Shown: positions 15,480-23,939 of the stretch, piece after piece | Position numbering within the stretch: position 1 is the stretch's first letter | Layout: each line of letters opens with the position of its first letter | From: WHSW01 sp033856255 | GTDB lineage: Bacteria > Actinomycetota > Thermoleophilia > Solirubrobacterales > 70-9 | Length of the DNA: 64,000 nucleotides | Assembly: GCA_033856255.1 (NCBI GenBank) | Contig: JAWVFH010000025.1 | Span: 51,198-115,197 of the forward strand | Direction: 5' to 3' | Made by a program: the position numbers and the translations under genes | Notes under the pieces: model-generated | Told to the model about the DNA's origin: nothing | Database searches by the model: none | What the model saw: only the letters and a program-made list of their open reading frames with translations

Positions 15480-17146
15480 ACCTCGAGCTCGCCCAGGCGG
15501 CGGCGGCTGACGCCGAGACCCGCGACCGGCGTCGCCGACGACCCCGCCTGGGGCGTGCCCGCCGCCCGGTCGAGGTGGACGATCACGGTCGGGATCCCAA
15601 GCTGTCGCAGGCGCTCGACGCTGGCCCGGTCGGGGAACCCGTCCATCTCGGCGATCAGGCGCTCGGTGAACTGCGGGGTGGTGCTCGAGCGCCCGTTGAC
15701 TAGCTTCGGGAACCCGTCCGTCGACCAGAGCAGGTAGCGGCGGTTGTCCTCGGGCAGCAGCGCCGGCAGGTGAAGCTGGGGCGCTGCGACCCCGGCGACC
15801 GAGGCCGGCGCCGCCGGGGCGGCCGGCTGCGCCTGCGAGCCGGTCGGGTCGAACGGCAGGCCGCGGCCCTCGACGATGACCAGCAGCGCCAGGACGGCGG
15901 CGAGCGCCGGGGCGAGGGCGCGCCTGGCATCGCGAGCGACGGCCGCGGCGAGCAATCGCTGGGTGCCGGCGGCGGCCAGCAGCGCCAGCGCCAGCGAGGA
16001 GAAGGTGATCAGCCGGCCGGGGGTCCGGATCCCCTGCCATCCCGGCAGCAGGTCGTAGAGGATCCGGTCGGGCCACAGCAGGCCCCCCTGCTCGCGGAAA
16101 CCGAGGGCGAGGATCGAGATCGCCACCGCCGCCCCGGCCAGGCCCCAGCGCAGCCCGCGGGGCCAGCCCCTCCACCCCACCCCGGCGATCGCCAGGCAGA
16201 CGATCGCGAGGCCCGGAAACAGCGTCTTCTCGGGCACGTTCGAGAGCCCGTCGCGGATCCCCGCCGTTGCGCCGCCCCAGATCAGGTTCTCCGCCGGGGC
16301 GACAAGGAAGACGTCGAGCGGGCCGGAGTAGGCGGCGACCGTGTGCGGCGAGCGGGTCGCCTCGGGAAAACGGTCGGCGACGTCCTGATACGGGATGCTG
16401 AGCAGCCCGGTCCCGATCGCGAACACGACGCCGCCGGCGATCGCCGCCACAAGCAGGCGCCGGTCGAGCGGCGGCCGGCGGCGGTGTACCCATACTCCGA
16501 GCCAGATCAGGGCCAGGGCCCCGAGCAGGTAGGCGAACGGAAGCCCGAGGCTGAAGCCCAGCGACACCTGCCAGAGGGCGACCAGCCAGGCGGCGATCAT
16601 CGCCGCGGCGCTGCGGCGCCGCATGGCCCGGACGCCGAGCGCCAGCGCCAGCGCGATCCCGCCGCTGGAGATCACCTGCATATGGCCGTCCTGCTCCAGC
16701 CGGAAGGGCGCGAAGGCGAAGGCGGCGCCGGCGACCAGGGCGGCGCCTCGCCCAAGCCCGAGCTCGCGCGCCAACAGGTAGGCGGCGAAGAAGGAGAGCG
16801 CGTAGGCGAACAGGAAGAGGAGGTCGTAGCGAACGAGAGCGGCGTGCGGCCCGCTGCCGATCAGCCCGGCCGGGGCGTAGCCCACGAGCCCGTCGGAGAA
16901 GGCGAGCGAGTTGGCGAACGGCCAGAACTGGTTCGCGTCGAAGAAGTCCAGCGGCTGCGCGGTCAGCGCGTGGCCGCCCCAGGCGACCTGCCAGGCCTGC
17001 GGCAGGGGGTCTCCCAGGTCCCGGGGCACGGCCGAGCCGAGGTGGAGGATCAGCGGCCAGTGCATGACGATCGCCAGCAGGACCGCTCCCGCGGCGACCG
17101 CGAGCAGCTCGCGGGCGCCGACTTCGTCTTCGTTCACCGTCGCCAC
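15395..17146 (-). CDS. Large polytopic membrane protein, GT-C/YfhO-like
   Basis: A 583-residue protein with about ten transmembrane helices and a soluble C-terminal domain of about 180 residues. The first outer loop has PRDLGDPLPQAWQVAW and later DANQFWPFANSLAFSD, a pattern seen in bacterial GT-C-like and YfhO-type membrane proteins. The C-terminal end is encoded across the end of the convergent GT-C-like gene for 85 bp. Likely acts in cell-envelope glycan transfer with its neighbours, but donor and acceptor cannot be named. Confidence 0.6.
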   Translation of the reverse strand: MATVNEDEVGARELLAVAAGAVLLAIVMHWPLILHLGSAVPRDLGDPLPQAWQVAWGGHALTAQPLDFFDANQFWPFANSLAFSDGLVGYAPAGLIGSGPHAALVRYDLLFLFAYALSFFAAYLLARELGLGRGAALVAGAAFAFAPFRLEQDGHMQVISSGGIALALALGVRAMRRRSAAAMIAAWLVALWQVSLGFSLGLPFAYLLGALALIWLGVWVHRRRPPLDRRLLVAAIAGGVVFAIGTGLLSIPYQDVADRFPEATRSPHTVAAYSGPLDVFLVAPAENLIWGGATAGIRDGLSNVPEKTLFPGLAIVCLAIAGVGWRGWPRGLRWGLAGAAVAISILALGFREQGGLLWPDRILYDLLPGWQGIRTPGRLITFSSLALALLAAAGTQRLLAAAVARDARRALAPALAAVLALLVIVEGRGLPFDPTGSQAQPAAPAAPASVAGVAAPQLHLPALLPEDNRRYLLWSTDGFPKLVNGRSSTTPQFTERLIAEMDGFPDRASVERLRQLGIPTVIVHLDRAAGTPQAGSSATPVAGLGVSRRRLGELEVYDVRSPSATGEPAAGRAATGRGALDRS

Positions 17147-17179
17147 CGGCGCGCATCCTCGCAGCGCCGGCTGGTCGAG

Positions 17180-18445
17180 TCAGGCGCGGCTGTGGCGGTG
17201 CTTGGAGGTTGCCGCCTCGCAGACGCTGTCGCCCTCGGCGCCAACCGTGTCGGTGGCCACCCTGGCCCGGTAGGCGCCCGGGCGGTCCGCGAGGCTCGCC
17301 TGATAGGACCCGGTCTCGTCGGTGCGATCGGCGCCGGCCTTGTGCCAGCCGTGGCGCGCCCGGCGCTGGATCTTCACCGCGACCCGATCGAGGCAGCCGA
17401 GGAACCCGGCCGTCGCCACCGCACCCCGGGCCTTGAGGTGTCCGTGCAGGGCCAGCGAGATCGTGCGGGGGCTCGGCTGCGGGGGGGAGAACCACAGCCG
17501 CGCGGTCGAGTCCGCCTTCAGGAACTGGAGCAGCAGGCCCGCGACCTTCGCCTGGCCCGCGGGCGACGGGTGGGTGCCGTCGGCCTGGAGCTCAGAGCAC
17601 GCCCATGTGAGCCCGTCGGATCGAGCGCTGAGTCCGTCCGCCCACAGGTACGGTCCCCAGGCGATCCAGGGTGCCTCGACCGGCCCCGCCGCCGGGTCGA
17701 AGTTCAGCGTCGAATCCCCGGCGAGCTGGTCGCCGATCAGCCACTTGACCGAGAACCCGCCCTCGTATGCGTACGGCTCGGGGTTGAGCGCGGTCGAGGC
17801 ATAACCGGCGTAGATCCGGCTCGAGAGGTAGGCGAGGGTGAGGTTGGGGTAGCGGTCGTGGAGGTTGCGCAGCACCGTCGCCCACTCGGCCTGCAGTTGC
17901 TGTGCGTAGGCGGGCCAGCCGTTGGTCGGGTCGGCGTCGGCCAGCTTCACCCAGGCGACCGATACCTGCGCCGGGGTCAGCCCGGCTGCCGCCAGCCGCT
18001 GGTCGACGACGCCCCACGGCGCCGCGTTCGGGTTCGCCCACACGGACGCGGTCTGCCCGCCCTGGGCCCCGTCGACGAGCGTCAGGCGCGGATCCTTCGC
18101 CGGATCGGCGTTGGCGAGCGGGACCAGGGCCGAGAACTCCTGGGTCGTGTTCGACATCCCGATCGAGACGAAGGCGTAGCGCCCGGCCGGATCGGCGGCA
18201 CCGCTCCCGTTGCGCGGTACGACGGCGTCGGCCAGCGTCTGCCCGGCGAGCTCGTGCGTCGCCGGGCGGTCATTCGATCCACCGGGGTAGAGGCCGCCCT
18301 CGCTGCCGCGGTAGGTCCCGGTCCCGAGATCGCTGAGCGGCGTCAGCCCGACCGAGGTGCGCGTGCAATCGGCGGCCTGGCCCACGGCCGGGGCGCTGCC
18401 CGCCGCGACGGCCACCAGCGCCAGCGATAGCGCCACCCGGTTCAT
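17180..18445 (-). CDS. Secreted SGNH-hydrolase-like protein with C-terminal beta domain
   Basis: The 421-residue protein has a signal peptide (cleavage near VGQAA, 25). Candidate SGNH blocks are VSIGMSNTTQEF (Ser98), DGAQGGQTA (block II Gly), SSRIYAGYA, and DGTHPSPAGQ with the Asp-x-x-His end of the active site (about 290-300). The remaining ~110 residues are a beta-rich Ig-like segment. Such enzymes deacylate sugars, lipids or polysaccharides. Its start overlaps the VOC gene stop by one base (TGATG). Its location beside glycosyltransferases suggests a glycan substrate; this is inference. Confidence 0.65.
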   Translation of the reverse strand: MNRVALSLALVAVAAGSAPAVGQAADCTRTSVGLTPLSDLGTGTYRGSEGGLYPGGSNDRPATHELAGQTLADAVVPRNGSGAADPAGRYAFVSIGMSNTTQEFSALVPLANADPAKDPRLTLVDGAQGGQTASVWANPNAAPWGVVDQRLAAAGLTPAQVSVAWVKLADADPTNGWPAYAQQLQAEWATVLRNLHDRYPNLTLAYLSSRIYAGYASTALNPEPYAYEGGFSVKWLIGDQLAGDSTLNFDPAAGPVEAPWIAWGPYLWADGLSARSDGLTWACSELQADGTHPSPAGQAKVAGLLLQFLKADSTARLWFSPPQPSPRTISLALHGHLKARGAVATAGFLGCLDRVAVKIQRRARHGWHKAGADRTDETGSYQASLADRPGAYRARVATDTVGAEGDSVCEAATSKHRHSRA

Positions 18446-18858
18446 CAGAAGTGCGTGCGATGGACGATCTCGAGCTTGATTCCGTCCGGGTCGTAGAAGA
18501 ACACCGCGTAGTAGTCGGGCGTGTAGTCGTACTCGGCCGGTCCGCTCTCGATCTCGGCTCCGTGCTCGCGCAGCCAGGCGGTGCGCTCGTCGACTGCATC
18601 GCGGTCGGGAGCGCCGAAGCAGAGATGGTGGATCCCGACCGCGTACCGATCGTAGGGGGTCTTGTGGGCGTCGGACTGCGCCTGGCGCAGGCTCATCGAG
18701 GCTCCGCCGGCGCCGCCGATGTAGACGACGCGCTCGCCCCGTTCGCCGACGATCTCGCTGTTGCGCGTGAAGCCGAGCGGCTCGAGCAACCCGTTGTAGA
18801 ACTCGAGGCTGCGCTCCAGGTCGGTGACGACCAGGTCGAGGTGGTCGACCGCTCGCAC
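18445..18858 (-). CDS. VOC-family (glyoxalase/dioxygenase-fold) protein
   Basis: 137 residues with two beta-alpha-beta-beta-beta units. Metal-ligand candidates are His6 (RAVDHLDLVV), the His of VGIHHLCFGA (about 77-78) and Glu near the end in GIKLEIVHRT. The length and C-terminal 'FFYDPDGIKLEIVH' style strand are typical of VOC single-domain enzymes. Function may be lyase, dioxygenase or drug binding and is not determined. One base overlaps the following gene and 1 bp separates it from ispG. Confidence 0.75.
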   Translation of the reverse strand: MRAVDHLDLVVTDLERSLEFYNGLLEPLGFTRNSEIVGERGERVVYIGGAGGASMSLRQAQSDAHKTPYDRYAVGIHHLCFGAPDRDAVDERTAWLREHGAEIESGPAEYDYTPDYYAVFFYDPDGIKLEIVHRTHF

Positions 18859-18859
18859 G

Positions 18860-20152
18860 CTAGGCGCGGGTGAAGCGGCGACCGGCGACCGGCGAGGACT
18901 CCTCGTCGAGCTCGACCTTGCGTCCCTTGACCGGCTTCAGGAACGGCTCGGCGGTGACGTCGTTGCCCTCCTCACGGGCCTTCTCCGCCTCCATCGCTGC
19001 GATCCGCTCCGGGGTCAGCTCGCCGGCGTTCTCCTCCTCGATCTTCGCCAGCCACGCGGCTCCCTCGGCGGCCTTCTCGGCCTCGACCTCGACCGAGCCG
19101 CGGTCGAGCGACTTGTCGATCTCGCGGAACAGGGCGTCGACCAGATCGTCCTGGGGAACCTTCTTCAGCGGCTTGCCGTGGGCGAAGATCAGGCCCTCGT
19201 TCTTGGCGCCGGTGATCCCGAAGTCGGCGTGCGATGCCTCGCCGATCCCGTTTACGGCGCAGCCGAGCACGGCGACCTCGATCGGCTCGGTGTAGGCCTC
19301 GAGTCGCCGTTCGATCTCGGCGACCACGGAGTCCATGTCGAACTGTAGGCGCCCGCAGGTCGGGCAGGCGATCAGCACCGGGCCGCGCTCGCGCAGGTGC
19401 AGCGCCTTCAGGATCTCCCAGGCGACCTTGACCTCCTCCTCGGCGTGGAAGGTCGAGAGGCTGATCCGGATCGTGTCGCCGACGCCGTCGGCGAGCAGCG
19501 TGCCGAGGCCGACCGCGGACTTCAGCGACCCCGACCATTTGGTCCCGGCCTCGGTGATCCCGAGGTGGATCGGATACGGGATCTTCTCCGACAGCAGCCG
19601 GTTGGCGGCGATCGTGTTCGGGACGTTGGTGGACTTGATCGAGACCTTGAAGTCCTCGAAGTCGAGCGACTCCATCATCTCGACGAACTCGGCGGCCGCC
19701 GTCACGAGCGCCTCGACCGGGTTCGAGCGCTCCAGCTCGTGCAGGTGCTTCGGAAGTGAGCCCGAGTTGACGCCAATCCGCATCGGCACCCCGGCCTCGG
19801 TCGCTTTCACCGCCACCTCGGCGACCTTCTCGCGGCCGCCGATGTTGCCGGGGTTGAGGCGGATGCAATGAGCGCCGGCGTCGATCGCCTTCAGCGCCAG
19901 GGTGTGGTTGAAGTGGATGTCGGCGATGATCGGGATCGGGGATTCCTTGACGATCGTCTTCAGGGCGACGACGTCCTCGTCCCGCGGCACCGCGCAGCGG
20001 ACCAGGTCCGCCCCCGCCTCGGCCACCTTGTGGATCTGGTCCATCGTCGCCTGGAGGTTGGCGGTCTCGGTCTTGGTCATCGTCTGCACGACGACCGGTG
20101 CCCCGCCGCCGATCGGCACTCCGCCGACGAAGATCTGGCGCTTCGATGCCAT
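18860..20152 (-). CDS. ispG: 4-hydroxy-3-methylbut-2-en-1-yl diphosphate synthase
   Basis: Penultimate enzyme of the MEP isoprenoid pathway; converts MEcPP to HMBPP using a 4Fe-4S cluster. Starts at ATG 20152 (MASKRQIFVGGVPIGGG). The TIM-barrel part carries PVVVQTMT and DIHFN; the cluster cysteines are in CPTCGRLQ and VLGCAVNGIGEA (the usual form is NGPGE). At 430 residues it is longer than the usual ~370-390 owing to a highly charged C-terminal tail of about 55 residues (Glu/Ala/Lys-rich, then PVKGRKVEL). dxr and uppS for the same pathway lie further along the window. Confidence 0.93.
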   Translation of the reverse strand: MASKRQIFVGGVPIGGGAPVVVQTMTKTETANLQATMDQIHKVAEAGADLVRCAVPRDEDVVALKTIVKESPIPIIADIHFNHTLALKAIDAGAHCIRLNPGNIGGREKVAEVAVKATEAGVPMRIGVNSGSLPKHLHELERSNPVEALVTAAAEFVEMMESLDFEDFKVSIKSTNVPNTIAANRLLSEKIPYPIHLGITEAGTKWSGSLKSAVGLGTLLADGVGDTIRISLSTFHAEEEVKVAWEILKALHLRERGPVLIACPTCGRLQFDMDSVVAEIERRLEAYTEPIEVAVLGCAVNGIGEASHADFGITGAKNEGLIFAHGKPLKKVPQDDLVDALFREIDKSLDRGSVEVEAEKAAEGAAWLAKIEEENAGELTPERIAAMEAEKAREEGNDVTAEPFLKPVKGRKVELDEESSPVAGRRFTRA

Positions 20153-20275
20153 GCGGACATTGTGACAGCGGGCTATCGGTCCAGTGCGACCCGCCCGGGC
20201 GAGCGTGACTGGGCGCTCATGTCCCCCGATCGGCCGATATGCACTGCAGGCGATCCACCGTATACCTGGGAGTCG

Positions 20276-20746
20276 ATGCGCCTCACGCGATCGTTCCGAA
20301 AGTCCAGTCCGACTCCTCCAAACATCGGGACGGTCCGGGCTGTGGCAGCGGCCTTTGACGCCCGCGACGCCGACGAATACGTCACACACATGACCGCGGA
20401 CGTGGTTGCAACCCCCCCAGGCTTCCTCCTGGGCCAGCGCGAGTTGCACGGACACGAGCAGCTGCGAGCAGCCTTTGTCGAGGGCATGGCGGCGATCGCG
20501 CGCGGTCCGGGTCGAACGCTCGAAACGAGCGAGCGCCGGTACTTTCTCGACCGCGCGGACGAAACCAAGGTTCTGAGCGTCGGCCGGATGACGGTGACCC
20601 CGAACGACGACGGGGAGCCATTCGGATCGGAGAGCGTGCTCCTGTTCACGCTGACCGGGGACAGCAAGGTCTCCAGGCTGGAATCCTGGGGGAGCGAGGC
20701 GGAAGGAATTGCTCGATTGGAGGACCCCGTACTGTTCGAGGAGTAG
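20276..20746 (+). CDS. SnoaL/NTF2-like small protein
   Basis: 156 residues with a cone-shaped alpha+beta NTF2 pattern: VRAVAAAFDARDADEYVTHM, then VATPPGFLLGQRELHGHEQL and strands ending KVSRLESWGS. The family includes isomerases, hydrolases and stress-response proteins, so activity cannot be predicted. ATG 20276 follows a GGGAG ribosome site. The base composition is lower in GC than the neighbours. It is divergent from ispG over a 123-bp gap. Confidence 0.65.
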   Translation: MRLTRSFRKSSPTPPNIGTVRAVAAAFDARDADEYVTHMTADVVATPPGFLLGQRELHGHEQLRAAFVEGMAAIARGPGRTLETSERRYFLDRADETKVLSVGRMTVTPNDDGEPFGSESVLLFTLTGDSKVSRLESWGSEAEGIARLEDPVLFEE

Positions 20747-20783
20747 CGAGGGCGTGACCGCGGCGCACTAATGTGCCCGTTAC

Positions 20784-22046
20784 TTGGCTGCGAACGGGCG
20801 AGATCTGGACGTCGTCGTCTTCGGCGCCACCGGCGTCACCGGGCGCCAGGTTGCCGCCTACCTGAGCGGCACCGATGCCCACTGGGGCGCCGCCGGGCGC
20901 GATCCGGCGAAGCTCGAGCGCACGCTCGCGGAGGTCGGCGCCACGCCCACGGAGACGCTCGCGGCCGAGCTGTCCGACGCGGACTCGCTCGGGGCGATGG
21001 CCCGGCGGGCCAAGGTCGTCCTCAACCTGGTCGGTCCCTACACCCCACGCGCCCGTCCGGTGATCGAGGCCTGCGTCGCGGCCGGCGCCCACTACGCCGA
21101 CCTGACCGGGGAGATCCCGTTCGTGCGCGAGATGGTCACGGAGTTCCACGTTGCCGCCGCCGAGGCCGGCGTGAAGGTCGTCCAGGTCTGCGGGTTCGAG
21201 GCGCTGCCGCCCGACGTCGCGGTGATGCTCGCGGCCGAGGCCGCCCGCGAGCGCTTCGGCGAGGAGCTCGCCGAGGTCGACGTCGCGGTTGCGATCACCG
21301 GCACCCCACCGGGCCCGCCACGGCCCTCGGACATGATCTCCGGCGGCACCTTCCAGAGCATCGCCGAGATGGTCGGCCATCGCGACCCCGAGGCGCTCAA
21401 CGACCCCGCGGCGCTGATCGCCGACCCCCGGCTCGCCGATGCGGTGCGCAGGCGCAGCCCGATCGTCCTTCGCCCCCGCCGCGACGCGCGCGGCACGGTG
21501 ATCGGACCCATGGCGCCGGCGCCGTTCATCAACCCGGCCGTGATCCAGCGCACCGCGGCGCTCTCCGCGGCCGAGCGCGGGGTGAGCACCGATCCGTTCC
21601 GCTACCGCGAGGGGATTGCGCTCGACGGGCCGGCGTTCACGCTGCCGCTGCGCCTCGGCGCCGCCGGGGCGCTGGCCGGCACCCAGGTCGGGATCCGCGC
21701 GCTGACCCGCGCCCGCCCGGCGGTGCGCACCCGCGTCGCGGGCGCGCTGCGCTCGGCCCTGCCCTCGTCCGGCTTCGGCCCGGCCGCGGACCGCCTCGAG
21801 CCGTGGCGCTGGCGCTTCGACGTCGACGCGGTGACCACCGGGTCGCACCGGGTCGGCGTCACCGTGGAGGCCGGCGGCCACCCCGGTTATCTGGCGACCG
21901 CGCGGATGCTCGGCGAGGCCGGGCTGATGATGGCCGAGACAGGGCTGACGCCCGATCGCGCAGGCTGCCTGACCCCGGCGCTGGCGATCGGCACCGGCTC
22001 TCTGGAGCGCTTCGAGCGCGCCGGGATGCGGTTCACCGTCGCTTGA
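20784..22046 (+). CDS. Saccharopine-dehydrogenase-family oxidoreductase (trans-acting enoyl reductase-like)
   Basis: 420 residues beginning with TTG 20784. The N-terminus LDVVVFGATGVTGRQVAAYL is a Rossmann NAD(P)-binding site, followed by KVVLNLVGPYTPRARPVIEAC and HYADLTGE, which are the family's conserved motifs. Actinobacterial members include mycobacterial trans-acting enoyl reductase in phthiocerol/phenolglycolipid synthesis; others are uncharacterised. Context does not fix the substrate. No polyketide synthase is present in the window. Confidence 0.8.
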   Translation: MAANGRDLDVVVFGATGVTGRQVAAYLSGTDAHWGAAGRDPAKLERTLAEVGATPTETLAAELSDADSLGAMARRAKVVLNLVGPYTPRARPVIEACVAAGAHYADLTGEIPFVREMVTEFHVAAAEAGVKVVQVCGFEALPPDVAVMLAAEAARERFGEELAEVDVAVAITGTPPGPPRPSDMISGGTFQSIAEMVGHRDPEALNDPAALIADPRLADAVRRRSPIVLRPRRDARGTVIGPMAPAPFINPAVIQRTAALSAAERGVSTDPFRYREGIALDGPAFTLPLRLGAAGALAGTQVGIRALTRARPAVRTRVAGALRSALPSSGFGPAADRLEPWRWRFDVDAVTTGSHRVGVTVEAGGHPGYLATARMLGEAGLMMAETGLTPDRAGCLTPALAIGTGSLERFERAGMRFTVA

Positions 22047-22085
22047 CGCCAATCCTTGCCCGCCCGGGCGCCGTATGAGAGAGTG

Positions 22086-22997
22086 ATGGCCGTGCGCAGG
22101 GGACTCGCATTGATGCTGACGCTGGCGGGCTTGGCGACGCTCGGCTGGGCACAGCCCGCCTCGGCGACCTTCCATCTGATGAGCGTCCGCGAGGTGGCGA
22201 CCGATCCGGCCGGCGCCAACAGCTCCTACATCGAGCTGCAGATGTACGCGCCCGTGCAGAACTTCGTCAACGGCCACGCTGTCACCTTCTACACCGGGAC
22301 CGGGAGCCTGCTGGCCACCTTCACGCTCACCTCGAACGTCCCCAACGGCAACAACCAGGACACGATCCTGATCGGCGACACGGCGACCGCCGGCTCGCCC
22401 GACTTCACGTACGACCAGCTCGGCGACGCGATCCTCACCTACGGACCGGGTGGAGCCGCCTGCTGGGACACGGTCGACTGCGTCTCGTGGGGCAGCTTCA
22501 CCGGGGACGCGATGCTTCCCTCGAGGGCGGGCACACCGGCGCCGGCCATCGGGGTCGGCCAGGCTCTGCAGCGATCGATCACCCCCGGGTGCGCCACGCT
22601 GCTCGAGGCCGGCGACGACACCAACGTCAGCTCCACCGACTTCAGCCTCGTCACCCCGGCGCCGCGCAACAACACGGTCACCCCGACCGAGACCACGTGC
22701 AACGGAGGCGGAGGCGGAGGCGGCGACACCAAACCGCCCCAGACGACGATCACCAAGCAGCCGAAGGCGAAGACGACCAAGACGACGGCGAAGTTCAAGT
22801 TCATGTCCAGCGAGCAGGGCTCGAGCTTCAGGTGCAAGCTCGACAAGGGTGACTTCGAAGGGTGCAACTCCGGCAAGGTCAAGTACAAGCACCTCGACCC
22901 CGGCAAGCACAAGTTCCAGGTCGTCGCCACCGACGCCGCCGGCAACGCCGACAAGACGCCGGCCAAGGCGAAGTTCAAGGTCCTCGAGAAGGGCTAG
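22086..22997 (+). CDS. Secreted protein with lamin-tail-like domain and Ig-like repeat
   Basis: 303 residues from ATG 22086, with a signal peptide cleaved near QPASA (residue 26). The first ~180 residues (SSYIELQMYAPVQNFVNG...) form a beta domain reminiscent of a lamin-tail fold; then a Gly-rich linker and a bacterial Ig-like domain. That domain contains SSFRCKLDKG and PGKHKFQVVATDAAGN, a 'truncated cysteine pair and DAAGN' pattern very common in extracellular proteins of this order. Function unknown. The TAG stop shares CTAG with the convergent gene. Confidence 0.6.
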   Translation: MAVRRGLALMLTLAGLATLGWAQPASATFHLMSVREVATDPAGANSSYIELQMYAPVQNFVNGHAVTFYTGTGSLLATFTLTSNVPNGNNQDTILIGDTATAGSPDFTYDQLGDAILTYGPGGAACWDTVDCVSWGSFTGDAMLPSRAGTPAPAIGVGQALQRSITPGCATLLEAGDDTNVSSTDFSLVTPAPRNNTVTPTETTCNGGGGGGGDTKPPQTTITKQPKAKTTKTTAKFKFMSSEQGSSFRCKLDKGDFEGCNSGKVKYKHLDPGKHKFQVVATDAAGNADKTPAKAKFKVLEKG

Positions 22998-23935
22998 CGC
23001 CCGGAGCCGCGCACGTTCTTGAGCTGGATCAGCTCGCCCTGGAACGTGGTCACGTAGAGGTTGCGTCGCCCGAAGCCGCGCGGCCGTCCCCTGTTGTCCC
23101 GGCCGGCGCTGCCGAAGGCGACCGCGCTGGGGCCGAGCGGCGGCAGGTGGGCGAGCGCGCACGCCCCGGCGCCGTCGGCGTCGACGCGCCAGATCGCGCC
23201 GCCCCCGTTGGCCGCCGCATAGATGCGGTCGTGGGCGTCGCGGGTGAGCCCGTCGAGCCCGGCCGCGCTGTCGGCCGAGGGAGCCGCAAACCAGGTCTCG
23301 ACGTTGGCCGGGTCGGCGATCTCGACCCGGGAGATCGCCGCCGGGACGAAGGTCTGGGCCGCGTAGAGGTAGCGCCCGCTGCTCTCCACGACGAGCCCGT
23401 TGGACGACTGGACCGTCGCCCACCCCCGGGTCACGTCGCTGCCGAGCACCCGGTCGATCCCGGTGCCGACGTCGTTGGAGGCGTAGATCGCGCCGTTGGG
23501 GGCGCGGGTGACCCCGTTGGCCATCGTCAGTCCCTCCGCGTAGACGTGGTTGGCGCCGGTTCGCGGGTCGACCTCGATCAGGCCCGCCTGCGGGTTCTCG
23601 AGCCCAGTGACCGCGGTCGCGATCGCGTCGCCGTAGCCGACCAGCAACGACCCGTCGGGCAGGAAGGTGAGCCCGCCGGGCGCGCGGATCCCGTCGACTA
23701 GCACCCGGGGATCGGCGTGGCGGCGGTCCATGCGCAGCAGCTGACCCGCGTCGGAGTCGGTGAAGAACAGGTGGCCGCGGTCGTCGGCGATCACCGACTC
23801 GAGCTTGCCCCGGCCGCTCACGAGGACCCGCTGGCCGGGCTGCGTGGCGCAGTCGGGCACCGCGAGCGCGGGCGGCGCCGCGCCCAGTAGTGCCGCCGTC
23901 GCCGCGAGCGCGATCCCCCAGCCCCTCACCGTCAT
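22994..23935 (-). CDS. Secreted SMP-30/gluconolactonase-like beta-propeller
   Basis: 313 residues with a signal peptide (to about 25, PPALA). Six-bladed propeller features of SMP-30/NHL-type proteins are present: GGLTFLPDGSLLVGYGD, NGVTRAPNGAIYASND and GLDGLTRDAHDRIYAAANGGG. Members hydrolyse lactones or bind ligands in the exported space. Its final stop shares the palindromic CTAG with the gene on the other strand. It starts 4 bp downstream of the acyl-CoA synthetase stop, so co-transcription is likely. Confidence 0.7.
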   Translation of the reverse strand: MTVRGWGIALAATAALLGAAPPALAVPDCATQPGQRVLVSGRGKLESVIADDRGHLFFTDSDAGQLLRMDRRHADPRVLVDGIRAPGGLTFLPDGSLLVGYGDAIATAVTGLENPQAGLIEVDPRTGANHVYAEGLTMANGVTRAPNGAIYASNDVGTGIDRVLGSDVTRGWATVQSSNGLVVESSGRYLYAAQTFVPAAISRVEIADPANVETWFAAPSADSAAGLDGLTRDAHDRIYAAANGGGAIWRVDADGAGACALAHLPPLGPSAVAFGSAGRDNRGRPRGFGRRNLYVTTFQGELIQLKNVRGSGR

Positions 23936-23939
23936 CGGC

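Noticed and set aside
13854..17495. 1213-residue open frame on the minus strand
   Set aside because: Shadow of the GT-C-like genes. The translation is Arg/Gly/Pro-rich with no motifs, typical of GC-rich antisense frames.
15770..18430. 886-residue plus-strand frame across the glycan region
   Set aside because: Antisense to the SGNH and membrane protein genes; no signal, motif or ribosome site.
20153..20455. Upstream extension of ispG to 20455
   Set aside because: Homology and the typical start are at 20152; the extension overlaps the divergent SnoaL-like gene.
20646..23423. 925-residue minus frame over the saccharopine-type and lamin-tail genes
   Set aside because: Antisense shadow; the plus-strand genes carry recognisable domains.
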